Below, piece after piece: positions 1 to 7,605 of a stretch of 26,045 bases of DNA. How positions within the stretch are numbered: the first letter of the stretch is position 1; each line of letters starts with the position of its first letter. This DNA comes from Paenibacillaceae bacterium. GTDB lineage: Bacteria > Bacillota > Bacilli > Paenibacillales > Paenibacillaceae. The translations under genes were made by a program, and so were the position numbers. Location: contig CAAFUF010000045.1 of NCBI GenBank assembly GCA_900766135.1, forward strand, positions 1 through 26,045. The letters are read 5' to 3'. The notes beneath the pieces were generated by a model. It made no database searches and was not told the origin of the DNA. It worked only from the letters and a program-made list of their open reading frames with translations.

Positions 1-221
1 CATAGTATCAGCTCTCCTTTGCTATGTAGCTCTGAAATGGTTGGTTTACACTCCCATTTTAACCTACGAGATGTAGCAATATGGAGGGCTGTCTTTTGTT
101 TACGTTCATCTTAGCTAGCATGGGAAATGAGCGGGAAATGTTCAAATAGCGGCTCTGCTTTTCGTTATATAATGAAGCATGAGGGATTACATGCGGCTAT
201 GGCGGAGGGCAAACATGAGTT
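1..221. other. Intergenic start of the window, no gene seen
   Basis: No convincing coding region is visible on either strand. A TATAAT hexamer lies at 168-173 and could be a -10 box for the short reading frame that follows, but I find no good -35 hexamer at 16-18 nt upstream. A very short frame beginning with ATG at 191 ends at 221-223 and looks non-coding. Confidence 0.4.
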
Positions 222-443
222 AAAGGGGAGGCTGCCGAGAAGGTTAGATATGAGATGAAAGGGCATCTCTTACACGAGGCCGAGACCAAGCGTGGTAAGG
301 TTCTGTTTATTCTTCGTGATCTTCAGGACGGTCAAACGATCCATGCTGAATACGTCCAAAAAACGTCGTTGCTGGGGTGGAAATGGGGATTTGGTGGAGG
401 GCATACCTTGCCTTTGATCCATGAGAAGAATCCCGACAGCTGA
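222..443 (+). pseudogene. Relic of a small secreted or membrane-anchored hypothetical protein
   Basis: This open frame has an ATG at 255 (62 codons) but remains open back to the stop at 216, and no good ribosome binding site sits at a proper distance from the ATG. The peptide is rich in beta-strand-like segments and contains GWKWGFGGGH, which resembles, from memory, the end region of small extracytoplasmic hypothetical proteins of Paenibacillus and Bacillus. It lacks any signal peptide or membrane segment at its N-terminus, so it looks 5'-truncated. It stops at TGA (441-443) directly after NPDS, and the same frame then continues open for more than 200 codons, which fits a nonsense change of a tryptophan codon. 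The family assignment is from memory and uncertain; a genuine short gene is not excluded. Confidence 0.35.
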
Positions 444-632
444 ACTCCGTCCCTTTTGGGCAAGGAACTGACGACAACCTTGGAACTGAGGCATGTCTCG
501 AAGCAGGGGATTGAAACCTATGGATTCAGCAAAGCGTACAAAGCAAGCGACAGAGTGGGACAAGAAATTCGCTTTTCTAGGGATAAGTTAACAAAGCACT
601 TGGAAGAAGGAGATTGCGTGTCTGGAGCTTAT

Positions 633-1166
633 ATGTTATATCACTATTTTGAGAAGGACCTTGGGCCGTTCCGGAATCTCTCAAGCCTGCCGATAGAGCG
701 TGCTTTGGGGGTGTCGGAGCACATTAGGCAGGAAGGCAAATCATTTGCCAGCCAAAGGCCAGCCGATTACATGTTCATTCGAAAAGAACTCGAGCAGACC
801 GCAAGAGCACGTTTTATCGCGAAGGGCGGCCACCCCAAAAACTTATATCCGCACTATATGACGCTGGAAGCGTGCGACTGGTTGAAGACATGGTATACTC
901 GGCCGGATTGGATTCGGATCGACTGGGATGAGTTCCAGGAAACCTCGATGAGTTTTACCTACGGCGATCTTTTTCCAACGATGAGGTATCGGGAGGATAA
1001 GCCGTACCGGAGGCAAGTCTATACCAAGCGGGAAATCGTCGAAGTCATCGCGGAATACGGCTTGCCGCAGGTGTGGAACAGGCACGGAGATCAGGGGCCG
1101 GAACGATACATCGAGGTCCAGATTTGGGATGACGAAGTGCTGAGGAAATATATACCTAACGATTAA
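633..1166 (+). CDS. Hypothetical protein, conserved-looking, soluble
   Basis: I do not recognise a named function. The 177-residue product begins MLYHYFEKDLGPFRNLS, is charged and aromatic, and has no signal peptide or membrane segment. It contains the C-terminal stretches SFTYGDLFPT and YTKREIVEVIAEYGLPQ, which look like a compact cytoplasmic fold. The frame is open upstream to 444 and could start at a TTG at 456, but nothing like a ribosome binding site precedes that TTG. GGAG sits five bases before the ATG at 633, and that ATG begins a plausible N-terminus, so I use it. The 60 codons upstream of 633 would then be untranslated relic sequence in frame by chance or by decay of the preceding gene. 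The GNAT gene follows 15 nt downstream, so the two are probably co-transcribed. Confidence 0.65.
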   Translation: MLYHYFEKDLGPFRNLSSLPIERALGVSEHIRQEGKSFASQRPADYMFIRKELEQTARARFIAKGGHPKNLYPHYMTLEACDWLKTWYTRPDWIRIDWDEFQETSMSFTYGDLFPTMRYREDKPYRRQVYTKREIVEVIAEYGLPQVWNRHGDQGPERYIEVQIWDDEVLRKYIPND

Positions 1167-1181
1167 GAACGAGGGTTATCT

Positions 1182-1727
1182 ATGAAAAATGAAATCATTA
1201 CGAAACGCATGACGCTTAAAATGATCGATGATGCCGATACGGATCAGGTCTTGGCGTTTGCCGTTCGGAACAAATCCTATCTTGAGGAGTGGGAACCGCG
1301 AAGAACGGAGGACTACTACACTTACCCGGTTCAACAGGATATCCTGCGGGACGAGGCGGCCAAGATCCAAGAAGGATCGCTTCGGAAATTTTGGTTATTC
1401 CGCGATGGCCGGATCATCGGTTCGGTGGCGCTGAGCAATATCGTCAGAGGCGTGTTCCAGTCCTGCCATCTGGGCTATAAGATCGATCAACAGGAACAAG
1501 GAAAAGGACTGATGACCGAAGCGGTCGAGGCGGTGGTGCACCATGCGTTCCACGAATTGCACTTGCACCGGATCGAGGCGAACATCATGCCAAGGAATCA
1601 GGCCTCGCTTCACGTGGTTCAAAAGCTGGGTTTTCAGAATGAGGGGATATCAAGAAAATACTTAAAGATCAACGGGAAGTGGGAAGACCATATCCATATG
1701 GTTATATTGAACGAAGAGATGGAGTAG
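1182..1727 (+). CDS. GNAT N-acetyltransferase, RimJ/RimL-like
   Basis: This 181-residue protein is a member of the GNAT superfamily, which transfers acetyl from acetyl-CoA to an amine. It is full length for the RimJ/RimL/YdaF branch that often modifies protein N-termini or small amines. The acetyl-CoA loop is visible as EQGKGLMTEAV (motif A). It is followed by the typical HRIEANIMPRNQASLHVVQKLGF, in which Asn and the xKLGF segment belong to motif B. The C-terminal GKWEDHIHM is also characteristic of this branch. The start ATG is preceded by GAGGG at a good distance. It lies 15 nt after the hypothetical gene. The substrate cannot be told from the sequence. Confidence 0.88.
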   Translation: MKNEIITKRMTLKMIDDADTDQVLAFAVRNKSYLEEWEPRRTEDYYTYPVQQDILRDEAAKIQEGSLRKFWLFRDGRIIGSVALSNIVRGVFQSCHLGYKIDQQEQGKGLMTEAVEAVVHHAFHELHLHRIEANIMPRNQASLHVVQKLGFQNEGISRKYLKINGKWEDHIHMVILNEEME

Positions 1728-1750
1728 ATCCAATCGAAGGCTCCTATGGC

Positions 1751-1795
1751 AAAAAAAGCCCTGTCCTGAGCGTTCATTCGCCAAGACAAGGCTTT
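1751..1795 (-). terminator. Rho-independent terminator of the HD-murI operon
   Basis: Read on the minus strand, an 11-bp stem (AAAGCCTTGTC with GACAGGGCTTT, one mismatch) is followed by a run of T residues. It lies 18 nt beyond the murI stop. The stem also faces the convergent GNAT gene, but the T tract favours the minus direction. Confidence 0.8.
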
Positions 1796-1812
1796 ACGCG
1801 GGCAGCGTGTTA

Positions 1813-2589
1813 TCAACGATATTGCGATTGCAGGTAATCCAACGCTCGCGCCATTTTTGCCAGATAAGCCGGATTTTCGTCCGAGCACTTAAACTCGATA
1901 TGGCCCGTATACTCCTGAGCGGGTCCGGACGAACCGCCGATCAGGGAGTACAACCGTTCAACCGTGCCGTGGCTGCCGTCAATCAGCTCGATATGCGGAG
2001 GCAGAATTTGCTGCAGAATGCTTTTGTAATAAGGAAAATGCGTGCACCCGAGCACGATCGTGCTGTATTGCCCCAAATCGATGCCGGAAAGCTTGCGGCT
2101 GAAATAACGCTCGATTTCGTCCCGGTCGAACTGCAGTTGCTCGCAATATTGCACCAGTTCCGGCAGCGGCATGGAATCCACCACTTTGTGGTCGTCCACC
2201 CGGGCCACCAGGTCGGTATATTTCGATAGGCTTAACGTCAACGAAGTCGCAAAAACCAGCACCCGTTTGCCGGCGGCTTGGCTTCGTTTGACGGCCGGTT
2301 TGACGGCCGGCTCCATGCCGATGATCGGAATGTCGTACATGCGCCGAAGCTCTTCGATTGCCGCGCTGGTTGCGGTATTGCACGCCACGACCAAAGCTTT
2401 GATCTCTTCCCGCATGATGGTGCTTACCGATTCCTGAACGAATCGCTTCACCTCGGGCAGCGTTTTGGTCCCGTACGGCACGTGGAGGGTATCGGCAAAA
2501 TAAAGAAAATCTTCCTTCGGCAACCTCCTCATGGCTTCCGTCAACACGGTCAAGCCGCCGATGCCTGAATCAAAAAATGCGATTCTCAC
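1813..2589 (-). CDS. murI: Glutamate racemase
   Basis: Glutamate racemase interconverts L- and D-glutamate without a cofactor and supplies D-glutamate for peptidoglycan. The 258-residue product carries the hallmarks: N-terminal FDSGIGGLTV, the first catalytic cysteine Cys70 in VACNTAT, and the second, Cys182, in GCTHFP. The length matches the family. The usual segment GTxxTxxSxxY is replaced by ATSLTLSLSKY, so this could be a divergent second racemase rather than the housekeeping copy. The start is a GTG preceded by AGGTGA five bases away, embedded in the 3' end of the HD gene. The two reading frames overlap by 20 nt, so translation of murI is probably coupled to its upstream partner. The operon ends at the terminator at 1751-1795. 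Confidence 0.92.
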   Translation of the reverse strand: MRIAFFDSGIGGLTVLTEAMRRLPKEDFLYFADTLHVPYGTKTLPEVKRFVQESVSTIMREEIKALVVACNTATSAAIEELRRMYDIPIIGMEPAVKPAVKRSQAAGKRVLVFATSLTLSLSKYTDLVARVDDHKVVDSMPLPELVQYCEQLQFDRDEIERYFSRKLSGIDLGQYSTIVLGCTHFPYYKSILQQILPPHIELIDGSHGTVERLYSLIGGSSGPAQEYTGHIEFKCSDENPAYLAKMARALDYLQSQYR

Positions 2590-3268
2590 TCATATCACCT
2601 GAATTTGTTGTGGTTTGTTCATCCTGATGTTCGTCTGTGGCATCCCATTCCCGGTAAAACTGCTCCAAGAATCCCAGCATAAATTCATGCCGCGATTCGG
2701 CCAGTTTCCGGGCATGCCGGGTATTCATCAAATCTTTCAATTTCAATAGCTTTTCGTAAAAATGATAAATCGTCGTTTTCTCGCGGCTGCGATAATCGTA
2801 ATCCGAGAAATCCCGCCCCGGTTCATGCATGGACCTGCCTCTGGACCCTCCAAAGGCAAACGTTCTGGCCACGCCGATGGCGCCAATGGCGTCAAGCCGG
2901 TCGGCATCCTGAACGATTTGTCCGGCGAGCGTAGACATTGGAGGGTTCTTCCCGCCATTATAAGACATCGTGGAGATGATCTCCATCACCTCGCCCGTGA
3001 CGGACGGCTCCCCGACATGTTCATCCAGCCAGCTGCGTACCTTGTGCAGTCCCGCTTCCCTGGATGGATTCAGCTTCTCGTCCGCCACGTCATGCAGCAG
3101 CGCCGCAAGCTCGCAAACGAACAAATCCGCCGCCTCCTTGCGAGCGATGGCCAGGGCCGTATTCCGGACTCGATGAATATGCCACCAGTCGTGGCCGCTC
3201 CCGTCTCCGCTGTGCACGTTTTGCACGAATTGCTCGGCTTGTTCAATGATTTGCTGCCGCCGGTCCAT
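2570..3268 (-). CDS. HD-domain phosphohydrolase, YpgQ/YedJ-like
   Basis: This is a 232-residue metal-dependent HD hydrolase of the YedJ/YpgQ type. These act on nucleotides or phosphate esters, and Bacillus YpgQ is known as a nucleotide pyrophosphohydrolase. The metal ligands are visible: HDWWHIHRV (His26, Asp27, His30), the HD pair His59-Asp60 in LLHDVAD, and Asp123 in QDADRLDAIGA. The C-terminal half has the family signature ARTFAFGGSRGR and IYHFYEKLLKLKDLMNT. The last 20 or so residues (EHQDEQTTTNSGDMSENRIF) are a low-complexity tail that exists because the frame runs into murI. The start ATG has AGGAACGG upstream. The substrate is unknown, and pairing with murI suggests only co-expression. 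Confidence 0.88.
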   Translation of the reverse strand: MDRRQQIIEQAEQFVQNVHSGDGSGHDWWHIHRVRNTALAIARKEAADLFVCELAALLHDVADEKLNPSREAGLHKVRSWLDEHVGEPSVTGEVMEIISTMSYNGGKNPPMSTLAGQIVQDADRLDAIGAIGVARTFAFGGSRGRSMHEPGRDFSDYDYRSREKTTIYHFYEKLLKLKDLMNTRHARKLAESRHEFMLGFLEQFYREWDATDEHQDEQTTTNSGDMSENRIF

Positions 3269-3315
3269 CTACACCGTTCCTTTCCCATTTCCAGCTCATA
3301 GAAACATCGAATACC

Positions 3316-3344
3316 ATCTTACCTCAAAATCGCCATTCTTTAAA
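3316..3344 (-). promoter_or_regulatory. Candidate promoter for the HD-murI operon
   Basis: On the minus strand TTTAAA (3344-3339) and TAAGAT (3321-3316) are separated by 17 nt, each matching the SigA consensus at four of six positions. They sit about 50 nt upstream of the HD gene start. Confidence 0.35.
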
Positions 3345-3420
3345 CTTGTTTTGTTATGCCTAGTCGCATTATATGAACGAAAGATTCGGAAGGAAGCGGC
3401 GCTTCTTACGAATATTTTCC

Positions 3421-3449
3421 TTTATCAATCGGACGGGTTCAGCGATAAT
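3421..3449 (+). promoter_or_regulatory. Candidate promoter for the VOC-lipoprotein pair
   Basis: GATAAT at 3444-3449 is a good -10 box (five of six). A weak -35 TTTATC lies 17 nt upstream at 3421-3426. The position is 35 nt upstream of the VOC gene start. Confidence 0.4.
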
Positions 3450-3484
3450 AGGATTGGAAATATGTGTATGAGGGAGGTTTCCCT

Positions 3485-4303
3485 ATGGCAACGGGCAAAG
3501 AGATCCCCGAGCTTTATTTTGACGGGCAATATATCGATGTGTTATGGGACAATCATGACCAGGTCGTGAAGTGGTTCGAGACGTACTTCGGCTGGAAAAT
3601 CCTTCGGCAAGAAAATTGGAAGGTGGATCCCCGCTGTACAGAAGGGAAAATGACGCAAATGGACTTTGGGACCTGGCTGGTTGCTTATCTTACGGAAAGC
3701 CGGCTTCCCCATCATTATGCCGAACGCGGGACCGTGGATCCCGACCTGCGAGTATGTGTTCGAACCCGGGAATTGGATCGTCTGCGGCGCGCCTTTGTGA
3801 CCGATGGGGTGCGGGTATCTGCCGTGTATTCGGGACCCAAAACCAGGTATTTCGATGTGTGGGCTACCGCCGAAGGCATCCGGTTAACGCTCCAGGAGGA
3901 TTTGACGCTGCCTTCCTCCGAATTGGCGCCCTCCTGGATCAGGCTGGGGGTCAGCCGGTTAAACGAATCGATTCAATGGTACGGACAGCATCTGGGCATG
4001 AAGTGCGTCGAGCATCATCCGGCCGGCGGCTATGCGGTGATGGAGCTGAAGCTAAATCATTCGGAAGAAAAGTCGTTTTGGGTGCTTGAACAAAAAAACA
4101 ATGAGGCGTACACGGGCAAAGTGGACGGTCAGGTCCAACCGGTATGTTGGATTCGGGAGCGGCAAGACTTCTTCAAATATCACCAGTATCTAAAACAACG
4201 CGGAATCGAAACCTCCGGAATCGGCGGCTTTCTGACCCAAGGGCGGGTCAGTTTTCATTTCTATGATCCGGACGGAAATCGATTTAATATCAGCAGTTTG
4301 TGA
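3485..4303 (+). CDS. Two-domain VOC (glyoxalase/bleomycin resistance superfamily) protein
   Basis: The 272-residue protein contains two vicinal-oxygen-chelate modules. The first (about residues 12-140) begins YIDVLWDNHDQVVKWFETYFGWK. The second (about 152-272) begins WIRLGVSRLNESIQWYGQHLGMK and ends FHFYDPDGNRFNISSL, a typical VOC terminus. VOC proteins are metal-dependent dioxygenases, isomerases, lyases or drug-binding proteins. The metal ligands are not clearly conserved in the first module, so the activity cannot be predicted. I start at ATG 3485 because GGGAGG precedes it at seven bases. An upstream in-frame ATG at 3464 has no such site. The lipoprotein gene follows after 9 nt. Confidence 0.8.
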   Translation: MATGKEIPELYFDGQYIDVLWDNHDQVVKWFETYFGWKILRQENWKVDPRCTEGKMTQMDFGTWLVAYLTESRLPHHYAERGTVDPDLRVCVRTRELDRLRRAFVTDGVRVSAVYSGPKTRYFDVWATAEGIRLTLQEDLTLPSSELAPSWIRLGVSRLNESIQWYGQHLGMKCVEHHPAGGYAVMELKLNHSEEKSFWVLEQKNNEAYTGKVDGQVQPVCWIRERQDFFKYHQYLKQRGIETSGIGGFLTQGRVSFHFYDPDGNRFNISSL

Positions 4304-4312
4304 GGTGCAACA

Positions 4313-4948
4313 ATGAGAAAATTCATCACTCCCATCATGACCTGTCTCCTCCTTGCCTTCCTGGTTCTCTCGGGTTGCGAAAAGAGCCGTTCGGAGACGG
4401 TGAACATGGACAATCATTTACCGGATAAGGAGCTCGTCGGCATTGCGATTCAAGCCTTGCCGATGGAGGACGAGGAATTTGCCATTCTGAAAGCGGCAGG
4501 ATCCGGGAACACGATGATATTTGACGTGAACTTAGGAGGGACCGAAGCCGATCGGGTTCATATTTGGATCGATCAGTACGTAAAGGGTGAAAGCAAAGGA
4601 TCCGTGCTTGGGCTGGAAACTTCGCTAGATCGGGCGAACGATAACCCCTTCAGGCTGTATTTAACGACCCTTGGCATGAGGAACGGGGACGAAGTTTGGA
4701 CGCTTGCCTTCAGGCATAAAGGAAACGTGGTCAGCTCCAAGACGGAAATCTCCAAAGGCGATTTTGATAGTGCAATGACCCACTCCATGCAGCCAACTGC
4801 CGTAAACCCTAATGAAACGGCTGTTTTGGGCGTGATCGTGAGAAATAAAGGGAAGGACCATGTGGAGTCCAGCGACGATGTCGATGCAATGATCCGTGAT
4901 AATCAGGAAGTTCACGTGCTGAGATGTACGATCGTGAAGGACAGATGA
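4313..4948 (+). CDS. Predicted lipoprotein of unknown function
   Basis: This 211-residue product has a lipoprotein signal peptide: positively charged MRK, a hydrophobic stretch of about 16 residues, and the lipobox LSGC with Cys22 as the lipidated residue. The mature protein should be tethered to the outer face of the membrane. The mature part looks like mixed beta structure and shows no motif I know. A ribosome binding site (GAGGTG) overlaps the stop codon of the VOC gene and lies six bases before the ATG, so the two are almost certainly co-expressed. The gene ends tail to tail with the M50-like gene, only 9 nt away, with no obvious terminator between them. Confidence 0.78.
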   Translation: MRKFITPIMTCLLLAFLVLSGCEKSRSETVNMDNHLPDKELVGIAIQALPMEDEEFAILKAAGSGNTMIFDVNLGGTEADRVHIWIDQYVKGESKGSVLGLETSLDRANDNPFRLYLTTLGMRNGDEVWTLAFRHKGNVVSSKTEISKGDFDSAMTHSMQPTAVNPNETAVLGVIVRNKGKDHVESSDDVDAMIRDNQEVHVLRCTIVKDR

Positions 4949-4957
4949 GGCCGATCC

Positions 4958-5668
4958 TTACGGGCTCACCGAGCTCGATCCGCTCATTCTTCTTTTCTCC
5001 CGGCTCCGTCTGCGGTCATTCCAATACAATTGCAGCGCGGACAAGGCGCAAATCAGTGAAATAGCCAGAAAAATCACCGACCACACCAGCGGGGAAATTC
5101 CCGTAAGCCGGGCCAGATTCGTCGCGTCTCCGGCTTGGCCGGGAGAAACGATGGAATTCAACAGCAGCGTGACCGGCCCCATCACGGACTCCTCCAAGCA
5201 CAAGAACGCCAGCAGCAAGTAGTAGAAATTGCGAATTCGCCCCCCCAGAAGGAAAAACGCCAAGTTAATCAACAGGAACAGGATCAACCACCCCCGGCCG
5301 TATCCCGAGCGAACAAACAACAGCAACGACACCAAAGCCAGCATGCTGATGAGAACAAGGCCGGCGGCTTGATTTTGACGGGAATAGCCGAAGAACATAG
5401 CTACCGCGAACAGGGAAGCCGAGATATAACCGGCCAAGGATACGGCCAATTGGCTCCATCCCGAAGCCAACACCGAATAGGTAACGCCGCTGTGATCCGG
5501 GTGCAGCTCAATGCGGAGCACCTGTCCGGAAGCTAGCAAGGTGACGACCGCATGGCCCAGTTCATGAACCATCGTATCCAGCATGCGGAACCAGTCGGAA
5601 AACGGAATCAATCGGGTTAACACCGCTGCCCCGACTAGAAACAATAAGGCCTTCAGCCATTTATTCAT
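4958..5668 (-). CDS. M50B-like membrane metalloprotease
   Basis: A 236-residue integral membrane protein with the zinc-binding motif HELGH at about residues 35-39 in an early transmembrane segment, as in peptidase family M50 (the M50B-like PF13398 group). About six hydrophobic segments follow, including SLFAVAMFFGYS, GLVLISMLALVSLLLFV, GWLILFLLINLAFFLLGG and LVWSVIFLAISLICALSAL. The tail is Arg-rich and probably cytoplasmic. M50 enzymes cleave proteins within the membrane, but the M50B-like branch has no well-defined substrate. The start is ambiguous: ATG at 5668-5666 or the adjacent TTG at 5671-5669. GGGAGGG lies upstream and is better spaced for the TTG. It is transcribed divergently from the TerB-type operon. 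Confidence 0.8.
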   Translation of the reverse strand: MNKWLKALLFLVGAAVLTRLIPFSDWFRMLDTMVHELGHAVVTLLASGQVLRIELHPDHSGVTYSVLASGWSQLAVSLAGYISASLFAVAMFFGYSRQNQAAGLVLISMLALVSLLLFVRSGYGRGWLILFLLINLAFFLLGGRIRNFYYLLLAFLCLEESVMGPVTLLLNSIVSPGQAGDATNLARLTGISPLVWSVIFLAISLICALSALQLYWNDRRRSREKRRMSGSSSVSP

Positions 5669-5760
5669 CAAACATTCGCCCTCCCTGGCAACTTGCAGTT
5701 GCTTTTCATTATAAGGGAGGGCAAAATAGTATTCAAAAGGCGAACAAATTTTCGGTTCGA

Positions 5761-5769
5761 TGGTATAAT
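5761..5769 (+). promoter_or_regulatory. Extended -10 promoter of the Shango-like operon
   Basis: TGGTATAAT at 5761-5769 combines a perfect -10 hexamer with the TG extension one base upstream. It lies 24 nt before the start of the TerB-domain gene, leaving a short leader with GGAGG at 5780-5784. No recognisable -35 is present at 17 nt, which is usual for extended -10 promoters. Confidence 0.6.
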
Positions 5770-5793
5770 GGTCGTGACGGAGGTTTTGGAACG

Positions 5794-7554
5794 ATGAACG
5801 ACGGAGCGGACGAGAAACGCAGCTTATTCAGCCAACATCTACATAGAGATCGGGAACGGCAGACAAACCCGGAACACCGGTTGATTTTCGCCGAATTGGA
5901 AGTGGAGGACGCCAAGAAGCAGGCGAACGGCAAGATGGAGCCGGTAAGCCGAGTCGTGGTTCCGGACCCTTGGGAGCGCGATACGGATTGGCGCCAGGAT
6001 TTCCGTTACATTTCCCGGGAACAGCGGTTTGTCCAAAAAGCGAAGGAACTGGAGGCGACCGTAGAGGAGACGGCGGAGTTCGTTCCATTTCAGACCTACT
6101 GGCCGACCTATGATGAGATGCAGCCCAGGCAGCTGAAATGGTATTTGTTCTGGCGGCGGGAGGTCCGTTCCGGACGTTATCCGGACACCGATTTGTCTTA
6201 CCTTTTCGTTTATTTGTACGAGTTGATCCATGGGATCGGCTGGTCGGAACCCGCCGAGGGGTATGCCTTGATGGAACGGGTGTGGCAGGGTTACCGGCAG
6301 CGTTACCCCAAGCTGGATCTTTACGTTCGGGAATGGTTATACGATCTGGCCTTGGTATTCCAATTGGAGGAACTGCCAGCGGAGCCGATGGCCAAGCTCC
6401 CACGGAACCTGTCGATGGAACTGAAGGAGCTGGAATGGCGCAGAAGGTTCGCCGCCGATCCCTTGGAGCTGAGCTGGGATCTGCTGATTACGCTGACCGA
6501 TTATGATGTGGAGAAAAGCCGGTTTTACTTGGAGCAAGGGCGCAAGGATATGCGGGGCTTCGTACCGAAGGTCATTTCGCTGGTCGACGGCTATCTCTTA
6601 AGGAGCAAGGGAGTCCGGATTTTGGAGCTGTTTAAGCCGATGGAGACCCAAGTCTCCCGCTTTCTGTTCCGCAGCGCCGTGTACGACCATGATTTGTATG
6701 GGCGCATCAAGACCGTCTCCATCTTGCCCTATAGCGGGCATCCGCCGCTTCGCGCGTTCCTGACGCAGCTCGTTCGCCTGACGGAGAATAAGCTACGCGA
6801 ATTGACCGGGTTTAAAGGCAAGCTGCGGGGGATCGAGGTGGGGCCGGAGATCGAACAACTGGTCGAACGATACCTGAGCAAGGAATTCGAGCGTCGGAAG
6901 GCCGAAGAAGCGAAAGCACGGGCCCCTAAGGTGAAAATCAATCCCGCTAAATTGCGCAAGTTGCAGCAGGAATCCAACGAGGTGCGTGACATGCTGCTCA
7001 GCGAGGAGCTAGCGTTTGCGTTCGCGCCGGAAGCACCTGGCCTTCCGCCGGAGCGGCTCGTAAAACCGCTTGAACCCAAGCTCGTTGAACCGCTGCAGCC
7101 GACCTTTGATTTTGAGCGAGGGTATGATCCGATGCCGGAGGATACCTCGGTACGGTCGGTGAGCGCGATTCCGACCGAGGACCCAGCAGTGAAAACGACC
7201 TGCGACGCGCAACCACCGCATCGAACGGAACAAGTCCTTCGTCCATCGACCGAGGAACGAAGCGGTGCCGAGAAGACCGAGAGAGAACCGATGGCGAACC
7301 TGCCGGAGGAATGGCAGGAGCTGTTCGCGAGTCTCACATCGGCCCAGGCGCAAATGCTGGCGGCCTTGCTCCGGGAACAGAGCGCTGCGGAACGCCAAAC
7401 TATTGCGGAGCAGGCCGGCTCCATGCCCGAGTTGCTGATTGATGAAATCAATGGGCTGGGGATGGAGTTGATCGGGGATCTCTTGATTGACGGGGATGAA
7501 GTTCTGGACGATTACCGCGCGAAGCTTGACGGGTGGCTTTCAACCCAACACTAA
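5794..7554 (+). CDS. sngA: TerB_N/TerB_C domain protein, SngA-like (Shango defence system)
   Basis: A 586-residue soluble protein. Residues about 50-300 read as the TerB N-terminal domain (PF13208): PFQTYWPTYDEMQPRQLKWY, FWRREVRSGRYPDTDLSYLF and YELIHGIGW. Residues about 500-586 fit TerB_C (PF15615), ending in the acidic ELIGDLLIDGDEVLDDY. Between them lie a long helical part, a charged coiled-coil-like stretch (FERRKAEEAKARAPKVK) and a Pro/Glu-rich linker (about 410-505). TerB-type domains are thought to bind metal or mediate assembly at membranes. In Shango (TerB-like, ATPase, helicase) this is the first subunit, SngA. The ribosome binding site GGAGG precedes the ATG by nine bases. The ATPase gene follows 51 nt downstream. 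The gene symbol rests on domain order, not on a similarity search. Confidence 0.8.
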   Translation: MNDGADEKRSLFSQHLHRDRERQTNPEHRLIFAELEVEDAKKQANGKMEPVSRVVVPDPWERDTDWRQDFRYISREQRFVQKAKELEATVEETAEFVPFQTYWPTYDEMQPRQLKWYLFWRREVRSGRYPDTDLSYLFVYLYELIHGIGWSEPAEGYALMERVWQGYRQRYPKLDLYVREWLYDLALVFQLEELPAEPMAKLPRNLSMELKELEWRRRFAADPLELSWDLLITLTDYDVEKSRFYLEQGRKDMRGFVPKVISLVDGYLLRSKGVRILELFKPMETQVSRFLFRSAVYDHDLYGRIKTVSILPYSGHPPLRAFLTQLVRLTENKLRELTGFKGKLRGIEVGPEIEQLVERYLSKEFERRKAEEAKARAPKVKINPAKLRKLQQESNEVRDMLLSEELAFAFAPEAPGLPPERLVKPLEPKLVEPLQPTFDFERGYDPMPEDTSVRSVSAIPTEDPAVKTTCDAQPPHRTEQVLRPSTEERSGAEKTEREPMANLPEEWQELFASLTSAQAQMLAALLREQSAAERQTIAEQAGSMPELLIDEINGLGMELIGDLLIDGDEVLDDYRAKLDGWLSTQH

Positions 7555-7605
7555 GCTAAGCGTTGGAGGATATAGGATAAGCTTTGAACGATGAGGTGAT
7601 TTAGG

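Noticed and set aside
456..632. Using TTG 456 as the start of the first hypothetical gene
   Set aside because: No ribosome binding site precedes it, while ATG 633 has GGAG at five bases and starts a plausible N-terminus.
6729..7451. A 240-codon minus-strand open frame inside the TerB-domain gene
   Set aside because: Ser/Arg-rich antisense translation with no start signal. The plus-strand gene is clearly real.
5794..7554. Calling the TerB-domain gene a tellurite-resistance determinant
   Set aside because: None of the other ter genes (terC, terD, terE, terZ) is present, and the ATPase-helicase context points to defence.
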